Source: Alphaproteobacteria bacterium (GTDB lineage: Bacteria > Pseudomonadota > Alphaproteobacteria > DSM-16000 > Inquilinaceae). Taken from it: 64,000 bases of DNA. Under the pieces are notes generated by a model, which was given only the letters and a program-made list of their open reading frames with translations, did not search any database and was not told the origin of the DNA. Below, in pieces: positions 36,786-45,087 of this stretch. Numbering within the stretch: position 1 is the first letter of the stretch; every line of letters begins with the position of its first letter. The stretch lies in NCBI GenBank assembly GCA_028281265.1, contig JANQKE010000131.1, forward strand, positions 1 through 64,000, written 5' to 3'. The position numbers and the translations under genes were made by a program.

Positions 36786-37670
36786 TCACGCTTCCAGGAG
36801 GAGTTCCCGCGGGCTGTCGACCCGTTTGGAGATCGAGGCCCGCAGCTTCTGAAGCGCGCGGTGTTCAAGCTGCCGCACCCGTTCCTTGGAGACGCCGAGC
36901 TGCTGCCCCAACTCTTCCAAGGTCGCACCTTCATCGGTCAGTCGGCGCTGTCGGATGATGGTCTGTTCGCGCGGGCTGAGCTCCCCGATCGCCTCGGCCA
37001 ACCAGCGGGACCGGCTCGCACCGTCCCGCATACCGGTGACGACGTCTTCCGGCGAGGGCCGCTCATCGGCCAGGAAGTCCTGCCAGTTGTCCTCGCTCGC
37101 CTCGGTGATCGGAGCGTTCAGCGATTGATCGCTGGCCGCCATCCGCATTTCCATGGCTTCGACATCGGTGGTGTTGACCCGCAACTGGTCAGCGACCCAT
37201 TGCCGACCCTCGACCGACATCTGGCTGGCCGATGCATCCTGTATCTTGGCGCGTAGCCGGCGGAGATTGAAGAACAGGGCCTTCTGCGCCGCGGTCGTAC
37301 CGGTGCGGACGATCGACCAGTTGCGCAGGATGAAGTCCTGCATCGCCGAGCGGATCCACCAGGCGGCATAGGTCGAGAAGCGAACATCCCGCTCCGGCTC
37401 GAACCGCGCGGCGGCCTGCATCAGACCGACATTGCCTTCCTGCACGAGGTCGCCCATCGGCAAGCCGTAGTTGCGGAAGCGGGAGGCGGTGCTGATCACC
37501 AAACGGGTGTAGGCCCGCACCAGCTCGTGAAGTGCGGCCTCGTCCTCATGCTCCCGCCAACGCCGGGCCAGATCGAACTCATGGTCCCGGGTCAGCAACG
37601 GCTCCTTCATGGATGCCTTGATGAAGTTCAGGTTCGCGCGCTGGGTTTGAGGGTCGTCGATGTGCGGCAT
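36786..37670 (-). CDS. rpoH: RNA polymerase sigma-32 type factor RpoH
   Basis: This 294-residue heat-shock sigma factor shows region 2 features: LVQEGNVGLMQAAARFEPER and FSTYAAWWIRSAMQDFILRN. The RpoH box around TAAQKALFFNLRRLR is diagnostic of sigma-32 proteins. Region 4 has an HTH in TLEELGQQLGVSKERVRQLE. It directs transcription of chaperone and protease genes. It converges with degP, a gene class it often controls in relatives. Many alphaproteobacteria have more than one rpoH; which paralogue this is cannot be told. Confidence 0.93.
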   Translation of the reverse strand: MPHIDDPQTQRANLNFIKASMKEPLLTRDHEFDLARRWREHEDEAALHELVRAYTRLVISTASRFRNYGLPMGDLVQEGNVGLMQAAARFEPERDVRFSTYAAWWIRSAMQDFILRNWSIVRTGTTAAQKALFFNLRRLRAKIQDASASQMSVEGRQWVADQLRVNTTDVEAMEMRMAASDQSLNAPITEASEDNWQDFLADERPSPEDVVTGMRDGASRSRWLAEAIGELSPREQTIIRQRRLTDEGATLEELGQQLGVSKERVRQLEHRALQKLRASISKRVDSPRELLLEA

Positions 37671-38003
37671 GAATCACTCCGTCATCGGCGAACCGAGGGG
37701 GGGCGGCCCGCAGGGTGGTGGGATAAAGCGGCTTACGGCGCCAATGCCCCTACGGATCACTAGGGCATGTGCTTTTTCGGACTCTGTCTTTGATCTGCCG
37801 CATGGAAGCGGGGTTGCCGGCGATGGCCGGGGTCACCACTGTCGACGGTCGTCCACACGCAGCCGAACGCCCGGCACCCGGCTGCGCGCCCCGCTGATCA
37901 CCAAGGCAACCTGCGCCGGAAACGGCGCCGATACGACGCTCTCGCTTGTTGGAATCGATCACCTTTCCGTGTTGCGACGGATTTGCGCGAAACACGGAAA
38001 GAT
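37671..38003. other. rpoH upstream region
   Basis: These 333 bases lie upstream of rpoH. The right third is occupied by a palindromic repeat (37905-38007). A plus-strand frame (37660-38007) is open but has no coding character. Sigma-factor promoter elements could not be assigned with confidence. Confidence 0.45.
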
Positions 38004-38007
38004 CTAG
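37905..38007 (-). repeat. CTAG-bounded repeat, variant stems
   Basis: Read on the minus strand it begins CTAGATC. An 11-bp hairpin follows (CTTTCCGTGTT with AACACGGAAAG), then the conserved linker AGGTGATCGATTCCAAC and a second hairpin GCGCCG-TTTC-CGGCGC. The linker and ends match the 103-base repeats at 22845 and 53755, but the stem sequences are different. The left boundary is approximate. It shares its CTAG with the element at 38004-38266. Confidence 0.65.
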
Positions 38008-38266
38008 AGCGTTTTCAGGGAATACCGGGCCGATCTGCCGAGGGGGATGGGCCCTGATGCCAGGAGGGAGGGGGAAGGACATGCCGGGGCATAGTCGACG
38101 ACGAGCGACGCCGCAGCAGGGCCCATCCGCCCGGCCCTTCGGGTTGGCGTGTGCCGGCCGCCCGCTGCGTTGCGCCGCTGGCCCGATGGCGCGGCGCGAC
38201 CCGCCTCCACGGATCGATCCGGCACGCGCCAACAGATCGATCCGGTATTCCCTGAAAACGCTCTAG
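38004..38266. repeat. 263-bp element with 34-bp terminal inverted repeats (MITE-like)
   Basis: The left end CTAGAGCGTTTTCAGGGAAT and the right end (mirror image) are inverted copies 34 bases long with 2 mismatches (38004-38037 and 38233-38266). Inside are GC-rich segments found again elsewhere: 38126-38160 matches 41250-41284 inverted, and 38189-38266 matches 60851-60925. There is no coding frame inside. The right end supplies the stop codon of the neighbouring gene. No clear target-site duplication was seen. Confidence 0.75.
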
Positions 38267-39090
38267 GCCGTGATCAGGTCCAGGATCTCCCCTCCAGGCG
38301 CGAACCGGCCTGCGGCGATCTGTCCCCCACGACCGGCGCCGGCGTCCAGGGTCACCGTGATCCGGTTGGTCTGAAGACCCCCGCCATCCGGGTCCAACCC
38401 GCGGACGATTCGGGTATAGCCTTCGTAAGGGCCATCGATCCGGGCAAAGCCGCCACCCGCCCACCAGAAGCTGTCTCCTTGCGTTGCCAGCGGCCGGTCC
38501 GGCTCCAGCCCCGCGCTGACGCACAGGACGGCGCCCGCCCCGCCCTGCGGGTCAGCGGCCGGCTCGGAGAACGCGGCCCGGCGGAGCGCACTGAACAGAT
38601 GGTTGTGGCTCTCCGCACGGCGGATGGCGTCGCGCAGGCGGTTGGTCCAGCGGGTCAGCTGCACCGCCCCGTCCCGTGCCGACACCAGCCCTTCCTGCGG
38701 ATCCCCGCCATAGGCCTGGAGGGTGGCATCGACCCCTTGGGCCAGCATCCAGCCCAGGACCTCCCGCGGGTTGGGGGCGAACTGTAGTTGCAGCAGTTTC
38801 TGCCACATCTCCTCCTGGGCGCCGCGGAGATAGACGACATCGCTCGCCAGCATGCCCGGGATCGACAGGATGTGCCGGCGAAAGGACAGGATCTCCGACA
38901 CCGTCTCGAGGATGCGGGGGCCGTGCCCGATGAAGTTGCCAAGATAGACGAGGCGGTCGCCGGGATCGAAACTGCTGGCGATATGATCATGCACCGGGAT
39001 CAGATGGTCGACGTCGCCGTGGATCGCCCCGATCGCCCAGATCGTCCGCGGCCGGCCCAGCACAGCGAATTTGTGGTTGTCGAGCGTCAC
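38263..39090 (-). CDS. Phosphatase-fold protein lacking metal ligands (pseudophosphatase)
   Basis: This ~275-residue protein follows the PPP metallophosphoesterase layout, but its motifs are altered. IWAIGAIHGDVDHL replaces GDxHG (Asp to Ala). GDRLVYLGNFIGHGP replaces GDxxD/VDRG (Asp to Asn and more). YLRGAQEEMW replaces RGNHE (Asn and His lost). The fold is probably kept while catalysis is lost. I use a GTG start (VTLDNHKFAVLGRP); the frame is open to an ATG at 39234, but that extension overlaps a divergent promoter and is not protein-like. The stop codon TAG lies in the end of a repeat. The role is unknown, possibly regulatory. Confidence 0.7.
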   Translation of the reverse strand: MTLDNHKFAVLGRPRTIWAIGAIHGDVDHLIPVHDHIASSFDPGDRLVYLGNFIGHGPRILETVSEILSFRRHILSIPGMLASDVVYLRGAQEEMWQKLLQLQFAPNPREVLGWMLAQGVDATLQAYGGDPQEGLVSARDGAVQLTRWTNRLRDAIRRAESHNHLFSALRRAAFSEPAADPQGGAGAVLCVSAGLEPDRPLATQGDSFWWAGGGFARIDGPYEGYTRIVRGLDPDGGGLQTNRITVTLDAGAGRGGQIAAGRFAPGGEILDLITA

Positions 39091-39265
39091 GACACCCGTT
39101 GGCCCATCTGTCTCCGAATCGCCGGACGCAAGAGTGCACCTGCCCGGCCGGCCCTGACCACCCCCCAAAGCAGAGGCATCGCGGCGGCCCGAACCGGTGC
39201 GACGGGCAGACGAGCCGTGGCGGCCGTTTGCCAATCGTTAGGAGATCGCTGCCAAGACCGTCACC

Positions 39266-39514
39266 ATGCGCGACTGGATCCTCCCCCTGCCGATCATCGG
39301 CTTCGCCGCCGCCCTGGTCCTGTCGGGCTGCGCGGGCGGCGCACAAAGCCCTTTCCCCCGTCTGGGCTTGAGCGGAACGACCTTGGAGACCCACGTGCAG
39401 GGGCGATCCCCCATCTACTGCTACCGCACGCTGGCCGACCCGGACTGCTATGCCTACCCGCGTCCGGAACTGGCTCACCGGCTGATCAGCGGGTATCCGC
39501 CGGCCGCGGACTGA
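39266..39514 (+). CDS. Small predicted lipoprotein
   Basis: This 82-residue protein has a lipoprotein signal peptide MRDWILPLPIIGFAAALVLS and lipobox LSGC. The mature part is short, with a pair of Cys in SPIYCYRTLADPDCYAYPRP and no recognised domain. It is likely anchored in the outer or inner membrane. It is divergent from the phosphatase-like gene. Confidence 0.75.
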   Translation: MRDWILPLPIIGFAAALVLSGCAGGAQSPFPRLGLSGTTLETHVQGRSPIYCYRTLADPDCYAYPRPELAHRLISGYPPAAD

Positions 39515-39713
39515 GCGGATCGCCAGCACAGCACCGGTTTGGCGAAACTGTCCGCAGTCTGCTGTCGGCTCTGTACTTTAGCCCCTATCCAAACGGATAC
39601 ACGCAAGGACTCAATGGGTTTTCGGCTTGTTGTCGCCGAAGTTTTCCGCTAACTTTGCCGCAATTTTGAGCACGCTTGCGTAATATGCCTTTTTTAGCCA
39701 AGAGGAGGGTGTC

Positions 39714-41054
39714 ATGGTCGCCCCCGTCGTCACCACCAGCGCCTACTCGATCGCCCGCGGCGACATCACGACTCTCGGCGGCTTGACCGTGGTCGACCCG
39801 GACACGCTGGACATCAACCTCGAATACACGCTGCAGGCGATGCCGCTGACGGGACATCTGTTCCTCAACGGCACGTTGCTGAACCTGGGCGATACGTTCA
39901 CGCAAGACGATGTCGCCAACAGCCGGGTGACGTTCGAGCACAACGGCGCGCCCGAATCGGACGAAGATATCCAGCTGACCCTGTCGGACGGCACGACGAC
40001 GGTGCCGGTCTCCTACACGCTGACGCCCGGCGGGTTCAACGAGAGCTTCACCGGCACCGCAGATGCCGACAACTTCGTCGCCACCACCCCGCCGGCCCTG
40101 GCCCAAGGGTTGGCCGGCAACGACAATCTGATCGGCGGCAACGGCTCGGACACGCTACTGGGCGGCGACGGTATCGATCAGCTCGTGGGCAATGGCGGCA
40201 TCGACTACCTCAAGGGCGGCGCCGGCAACGATATGGCGTTCGGGGGCGCCGGCAATGACCGGCTGCTCGGCAATGGCGGGAACGACCTGCTGGTCGGCGA
40301 CGGCGGCGACGACCGCATCGGCGGCGGATCGGGCCGCGATCAGATCCACGGCAACGACGGGGACGACCGCCTGTTCGGCGGGGCCGGCGACGATACCATC
40401 ACCGGCGACAACGACGACGACTTGCTGATGGGTCAGGGCGGTGACGACAAGCTCTATGGCGGATCGGGCACCGATGACCTGCGCGGCGGCAGCGGCGAGG
40501 ACGAGCTGTACGGCGATCAAGGCAACGACACGCTCGACGGCGGCGCCCAGAACGACAAGCTCTACGGCGGAGACGGCAACGACCTGCTGATCGGCGGCGC
40601 CGGCCGGGACGAGTTGTACGGCGACCAGGGCAATGACGAGCTGCGCGGCGGGTCCGGCAACGACACCCTGTACGGGGGCGACGGCGAGGACATCCTGATC
40701 GGCTGGACCGGCAGCGATGTCCTGCACGGCAATCTCGGCAACGACACCCTGGATGGTGGAACCGGCTGGAACACCCTGTATGGGGACCAGGGCGACGACA
40801 CGTTCGTCTTCAAGCGCGGCGGCGCCCCGATCACGGAAACCACCATCAAGGACTTCAACAACGATTGGGAAAACGACCGGATCGATCTGACCGGCTTCGG
40901 CTGGACCCAGATCGATGAATACAGCGACCTGATCGACAAGTACACGGTAACCATCGCCCCGGGTGATGTGACCATCGACTTCGGCAACGGCGACACGCTG
41001 ATCATCCAGGGCAGTTTCACCACCCTGACCGACAGCGACTTCATCTTTAGCTGA
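39714..41054 (+). CDS. RTX-type calcium-binding secreted protein
   Basis: This 446-residue protein has no Sec signal. Residues 1-105 resemble a cadherin-like CSPG4-type repeat (LEYTLQAMPLTGHLFLNGTL, RVTFEHNGAPESDEDIQLTL). Residues about 135-365 hold some two dozen RTX nonapeptides (GGxGxDxLx), for example GGAGDDTITGDNDDDLLMGQ, which fold into a calcium beta-roll. The C-terminal ~80 residues (ending LTDSDFIFS) fit an uncleaved type I secretion signal. AGAGGAGGG lies about 9 bases before the ATG. No type I secretion genes are next to it and no enzymatic domain is visible, so it may be a surface or matrix protein rather than a toxin. Confidence 0.9.
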   Translation: MVAPVVTTSAYSIARGDITTLGGLTVVDPDTLDINLEYTLQAMPLTGHLFLNGTLLNLGDTFTQDDVANSRVTFEHNGAPESDEDIQLTLSDGTTTVPVSYTLTPGGFNESFTGTADADNFVATTPPALAQGLAGNDNLIGGNGSDTLLGGDGIDQLVGNGGIDYLKGGAGNDMAFGGAGNDRLLGNGGNDLLVGDGGDDRIGGGSGRDQIHGNDGDDRLFGGAGDDTITGDNDDDLLMGQGGDDKLYGGSGTDDLRGGSGEDELYGDQGNDTLDGGAQNDKLYGGDGNDLLIGGAGRDELYGDQGNDELRGGSGNDTLYGGDGEDILIGWTGSDVLHGNLGNDTLDGGTGWNTLYGDQGDDTFVFKRGGAPITETTIKDFNNDWENDRIDLTGFGWTQIDEYSDLIDKYTVTIAPGDVTIDFGNGDTLIIQGSFTTLTDSDFIFS

Positions 41055-41074
41055 CCAGCCGGTCTCCCCGGACC

Positions 41075-41106
41075 GATCGGGTGGGTGGCAACCATACCAC
41101 CCGATC
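41075..41106 (+). terminator. 10-bp hairpin after the RTX gene
   Basis: GATCGGGTGG pairs perfectly with CCACCCGATC across a 12-base loop, 21 bases after the RTX stop codon. No T-run follows. It probably ends or protects the RTX transcript. Confidence 0.5.
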
Positions 41107-41248
41107 CCGGTGCTCGGGCGATGCCCTTTCCGCGATCATCCGGCAGCGGACCGCGACCGTCCGGCCCCGGCCCCACGATGCGTATCCGCACCGGTCCGGA
41201 CGGCCCTCCGGCACCGGTGTAAAGAAGGGGCCGCCGGCACAACGGTGC

Positions 41249-41322
41249 AGGCGGCCAGCACACGCCAACCCGAAAGGGCCGGGGCGGATCATCCTCACCC
41301 GGCAGTCCCTGAAACGCTCTAC
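41249..41322 (+). repeat. Partial copy of the 38004 element
   Basis: It contains GCACACGCCAACCCGAAAGG (inverted match to 38126-38160) followed by the terminal segment CAGTCCCTGAAACGCTCTA. The last bases form the stop codon of the peroxiredoxin gene on the minus strand, just as the intact element does for the gene at 38263. Confidence 0.7.
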
Positions 41323-41801
41323 AGCGCCGCGAGGACGCTTTCGGCCGAACTGACGGTGACACCCCGTTCCGGCTCCACCGCCACATGGGTGGCGACCCCG
41401 TCCTTGGCCACGATGGCGAAGCGCTGGGACCGGTAGCCCAGGCCCACGCCGCTGGCGTCCATGCCGAGATCGAGGGCCTTGGTGAACTCCCCGTTGCCGT
41501 CCGGCAGCAGGGTCATGTAGTCGGCCGCTCCCAGCTGCTCCCCCCAGGCCTTCATGACGAACGGATCGTTGACCGCCATACAGACGATCTCCTCCACCCC
41601 CTTGGCCTTGAGGGCGGCGGCGTGCTGGACGAAACTGGGCAGGTGATGATCCGAACAGGTCGGGGTGAACGCCCCCGGCACCGCGAACAGCGCCACCGTC
41701 TTGCCGGCGAACAGCGTGCCGGTGCTGACGTCTTCCATGCCGCCGTCGCCCAGGCGCTTGAGGGTCACGTCGGGGATCTTGTCGCCCACTTGGATGGCCA
41801 T
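41319..41801 (-). CDS. Peroxiredoxin, Prx5 type
   Basis: This 160-residue cytoplasmic peroxidase has the peroxidatic Cys49 in the Prx5 motif VPGAFTPTCSDHHLPSF. It reduces hydrogen peroxide and alkyl hydroperoxides, usually with glutathione/glutaredoxin or thioredoxin. Later family features are VNDPFVMKAWGEQL and GLGYRSQRFAIVAKDG. I use MAIQVGDKIPD; a GTG three codons upstream is possible. The stop TAG overlaps a repeat end. It leads a redox-themed run of genes that includes trxB. Confidence 0.93.
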   Translation of the reverse strand: MAIQVGDKIPDVTLKRLGDGGMEDVSTGTLFAGKTVALFAVPGAFTPTCSDHHLPSFVQHAAALKAKGVEEIVCMAVNDPFVMKAWGEQLGAADYMTLLPDGNGEFTKALDLGMDASGVGLGYRSQRFAIVAKDGVATHVAVEPERGVTVSSAESVLAAL

Positions 41802-41888
41802 GGCCTCCACACTCCGCTTGTCGATAGTCGATCGGACCGCCCGCTCAACGGGCCGTCACCTGCCATATAGACCGGCAGAACGCCCGCG

Positions 41889-44120
41889 TCAGGCCCCCGG
41901 CGCCCCGCCGGCCCGGGCGATCGCGTCGAGCACGATCGGTGCGGTCAGCAGTTCGGGAAGCGCAATGCCCTCGGGCGCACCGGGGCCGTAGACGATGTTG
42001 AACGGAATGCCGTAGCGGCCGTGGCGCTGCAGATAATCGGCAATCACCGGGTCGGGGGAGGTCCAATCGGCCTGCATCGCCGTGAGGTCGGGCTCGGCCA
42101 GCCGGTCCAGCACCGGAAGCCGGTCCAGCACCAGGGTCTTGTTGATCGTGCAGGTGATGCACCAATCCGCGGTCACATCGACGAACACGGTCCGGCCGGC
42201 CGCGACGGCCGCCGGGATCGCGGCTTCATCGAACGGCTGCCAACGGGCGGCAGCGGTTCCGGCCGCCGGGGCCCAGAAGGCATTGGGGTCCTGTCGGGTC
42301 GACACCATCGCCGGGACGGCAAATGCGGCGATCACCAAGACGCCGGCCACCGCGGAGCTGGTCAGCCTGGCCGGCCGCGGCAGCAGGGTCCGGCCCCACA
42401 AGACCGCGGCCAAAGCGACCATCGTCAGCGCGACGATCCCCGCTACGGGAGCGGAGGTCTGCGCGGCCATCACCGACAGCAGCCACACGGCCGTTCCGAC
42501 CAGGGCCGCACTCATCAACCGCTTCAGCCAAACCATCCACGGTCCGGGCCTGGGCAGCCGCCGGGCCAGGCCGGGGACGGCGGCGATCAGCAGATAGGGG
42601 GTCGCCATGCCGATGCCCAGCATCGCGAACACCGCCAGGATCACCGGGGACGGGGCCGACAGGGCGAAAGCCACCGCGGTGCCCAGGAACGGCGCACTGC
42701 AGGGGGTCGCAAGCAAGGTAGCAAACGCACCGGTGCCGAAATGGCTCCAGAAGCTCTCCCGCTCCCCCCCGGCAACACCCGCCATGACCGCATTCAGCCG
42801 CGTCGGTAGCTGGATCTCGAACCACCCCAGCAGGTTGCAGGCGAACACCGTCAGCACCAGCACCATGAACACCAGGAACAGCGGCTGCTGGAACTGCATC
42901 CCCCAGCCGACCGCCCCGCCCGCCGCGCGGACGGCGATCGCCCCGGCAGCCAGCACCAGGAAGCTCGCGATCACCCCGATCGCCGTCGCCAGGAAGCCGA
43001 ACCGGATCGCCTGCCGGCTCTTGCCGCCGGCCTCGACCACCGACACCGCCTTGATCGACAGGACCGGCAGCACGCACGGCATCAGGTTCAGGATCAACCC
43101 GCCCAGAAACGCGATGCCGAAAACGGAAACCAGGGCGGCCGCGGTCATCGGCACCGTCTCGGCGGACGGGTTCGGGGCCGCTGCCGCTCCCGCCGACACG
43201 CCGTCCCAAAGCCCGCCCGGATCCGGGCCAACCGCCAACCGGGTCTCGACGGTGCGCGGGCCGTCGACCAGGGTCAGCGTCACATCGACGCCGGCGAGCG
43301 TCGGCCCGGTCTCGCCGAGGGGGTTCTGGACCATCGGCAGACGCGCGACCATGGACCGGCCGTCGGGCGTGTAGCGCGTCTGCGGTGCCGCGAAGGCCCA
43401 GCCATCCCCCGCCTCCACGAACACGTCCGGCTCGGCGAACGGTTCCCGGGCCTCGCCACGGACCAGCAGCGCGTCGCCCGTTTCCGCCCAGACGAGGTCG
43501 GTCAGCGTGATGCCGGCCGCCTCCCCCTCCCCCGGGACCCGGTTTTCGAACCGGTCGATCAGGAAGGCACCTTCGGCGTTCGGCATCGCCGTCCCGGATG
43601 GCAGATCCAGGGCGAGGTCCATCAGCACCGGCACGCAGATATCGGCGCAGACCAGCACGTCGGCCGTGCCGCGCAGCGCCAGCGTCCGACCGGGGGTCGC
43701 CGGCGTCAGCGTGATGGGAAAGACCACCTCGGTTTCGTAGCCATAGGTCTCCAGCCCGAAAAGCTGGAACCGGTGCGGCGCCGGCCAGGCGAAGTGGCTG
43801 TCGGCGAGGTTGATCGAGGCCGCGAAGTCTATGCGCGGCGGCAGCCCCGCATCGCCGGGGGAGCGCCAATAGGTCTTCCAGCCGTCCGGCAAGCGCAGAT
43901 GCAAGCCCGCGGGGATGTCTTCGAGGTCGCCGACCCGGTCGACGGCGGCAATCAGCCGCGCTTCCATCGCCGTGCCGGGCACGATCGGTGCCGACACCCA
44001 CTCCCCGAGGCCCTGCGCGCGGCCGCTGTCGGAGCCGGCAAGCCCGGCCAGACAAGCCGCCACCAGCGCGAACGCCAGACGGAGGGGGATCATCATGGAC
44101 AAGGACAGGGGAAAGGTCAC
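41889..44120 (-). CDS. DsbD/ScsB-like thiol:disulfide interchange protein
   Basis: This 743-residue membrane protein carries electrons from cytoplasmic thioredoxin to the periplasm. It has a signal peptide ([18 protein letters not shown]) and an N-terminal periplasmic DsbD-alpha-like domain with CADICVPV. A central domain of about eight TM helices includes [20 protein letters not shown] and [15 protein letters not shown], the membrane cysteines. The C-terminal thioredoxin domain has WCITC (Cys654, Cys657). The N-terminal domain, with copper-tolerance ScsB relatives, suggests a role in metal or oxidative stress. The start could be 8-9 codons further in. Confidence 0.9.
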   Translation of the reverse strand: MTFPLSLSMMIPLRLAFALVAACLAGLAGSDSGRAQGLGEWVSAPIVPGTAMEARLIAAVDRVGDLEDIPAGLHLRLPDGWKTYWRSPGDAGLPPRIDFAASINLADSHFAWPAPHRFQLFGLETYGYETEVVFPITLTPATPGRTLALRGTADVLVCADICVPVLMDLALDLPSGTAMPNAEGAFLIDRFENRVPGEGEAAGITLTDLVWAETGDALLVRGEAREPFAEPDVFVEAGDGWAFAAPQTRYTPDGRSMVARLPMVQNPLGETGPTLAGVDVTLTLVDGPRTVETRLAVGPDPGGLWDGVSAGAAAAPNPSAETVPMTAAALVSVFGIAFLGGLILNLMPCVLPVLSIKAVSVVEAGGKSRQAIRFGFLATAIGVIASFLVLAAGAIAVRAAGGAVGWGMQFQQPLFLVFMVLVLTVFACNLLGWFEIQLPTRLNAVMAGVAGGERESFWSHFGTGAFATLLATPCSAPFLGTAVAFALSAPSPVILAVFAMLGIGMATPYLLIAAVPGLARRLPRPGPWMVWLKRLMSAALVGTAVWLLSVMAAQTSAPVAGIVALTMVALAAVLWGRTLLPRPARLTSSAVAGVLVIAAFAVPAMVSTRQDPNAFWAPAAGTAAARWQPFDEAAIPAAVAAGRTVFVDVTADWCITCTINKTLVLDRLPVLDRLAEPDLTAMQADWTSPDPVIADYLQRHGRYGIPFNIVYGPGAPEGIALPELLTAPIVLDAIARAGGAPGA

Positions 44121-44339
44121 AGGGTGCTTCCGTCAGACGTCGACCACTCCAATATAAGCGACCCAGGGGCTAGCGACCGGCTCACATTCGCGTCAAGATC
44201 ACGCATCTTCCCGCGGCTGCTGGGCAGCCGAGGCCTGCACCCGAGAACGGAGGCCGGGCAAGACCGGAGCCGGAGACCGGCACTCCGGCGACACTCCACC
44301 GCAACTGTCCCCACCGTCAGGCACCGAACCCAGCTCCGC

Positions 44340-44948
44340 ATGGACGAACCGATGGATCCCAACAGCAGCACCCTCTTGGAGAACTCGAGCGACGGGTACC
44401 TCACCGGCCAGCTGCTGATCGCGATGCCGGGCATGGGCGATCCGAGGTTCCAGAAGGCCGTGATCTACGTCTGCGCGCACAGCGACCAGGGAGCCATGGG
44501 GCTGGTCGTGAACAAGCCGATGCCGTCGATCGACTTCGCGGAACTGCTGGAACAGCTCGATGTGGAGCACGAAGGCGCGGCGGTGGCGGATCTGAAGGTC
44601 CATTTCGGTGGCCCGGTTGAATCCGGCCGAGGCTTCGTGCTGCACTCCACCGACTTCGTCGACGAAGGCACCATGCTGGTGGATCAGGAGGTCGGTCTGA
44701 CCGCTACCCTCGACATCCTCCGGGCGATCGCCAGCGGGAAGGGTCCCGACCGCCATATCCTGGCCCTGGGCTATGCCGGCTGGGGACCGGGGCAGTTGGA
44801 TACCGAGATCACCGACAATGGCTGGCTGTTCGCCCCGGCCGACCAGGCCATCCTGTTCGATCCGGACATGTCGACCAAGTGGGAACGGGCGATCTCCAAG
44901 CTGGGGATCAACCCGGCCATGCTGTCCGCCGAAGCCGGCCACGCGTAG
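44340..44948 (+). CDS. YqgE/AlgH family protein (UPF0301)
   Basis: This 202-residue cytoplasmic protein of conserved but unclear function has the family markers [50 protein letters not shown] and [15 protein letters not shown]. Start: two in-frame ATGs four codons apart; I use the first. It is divergent from the DsbD-like gene across a 219-base gap in which I find no clear sites. A perfect 38-bp palindrome follows it. Confidence 0.88.
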   Translation: MDEPMDPNSSTLLENSSDGYLTGQLLIAMPGMGDPRFQKAVIYVCAHSDQGAMGLVVNKPMPSIDFAELLEQLDVEHEGAAVADLKVHFGGPVESGRGFVLHSTDFVDEGTMLVDQEVGLTATLDILRAIASGKGPDRHILALGYAGWGPGQLDTEITDNGWLFAPADQAILFDPDMSTKWERAISKLGINPAMLSAEAGHA

Positions 44949-44967
44949 CCAGAGCATCGGGCATCGC

Positions 44968-45023
44968 CTAGAGCGAGCTTCAGACGTCACGGGCGATCGC
45001 CCATGACGTCTGAAGCCCGCTCT
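44968..45023. repeat. Long palindromic element with CTAG end
   Basis: The core is a 38-base palindrome: CTTCAGACGTCA, C, GGGCGATCGCCC, A, TGACGTCTGAAG (44978-45015), perfect apart from a C/A pair. Outer arms AGAGCG and CGCTCT extend it. It begins CTAGAGCG, like the other repeats. It may terminate the yqgE transcript. Confidence 0.7.
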
Positions 45024-45087
45024 GACTCTCATCTTGCTCCAGGGTCGGGCGCATCGCCCTCCTGCCCCGTCCGACCGGTCGTTTCCC

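Noticed and set aside
37660-38007. Plus-strand frame upstream of rpoH as a small gene
   Set aside because: It has no ribosome site, overlaps the rpoH start and runs through a palindromic repeat.
40120-40800. Tandem short repeats resembling a CRISPR or minisatellite
   Set aside because: They encode RTX nonapeptides in one frame with varied codons; no constant repeats or unique spacers.
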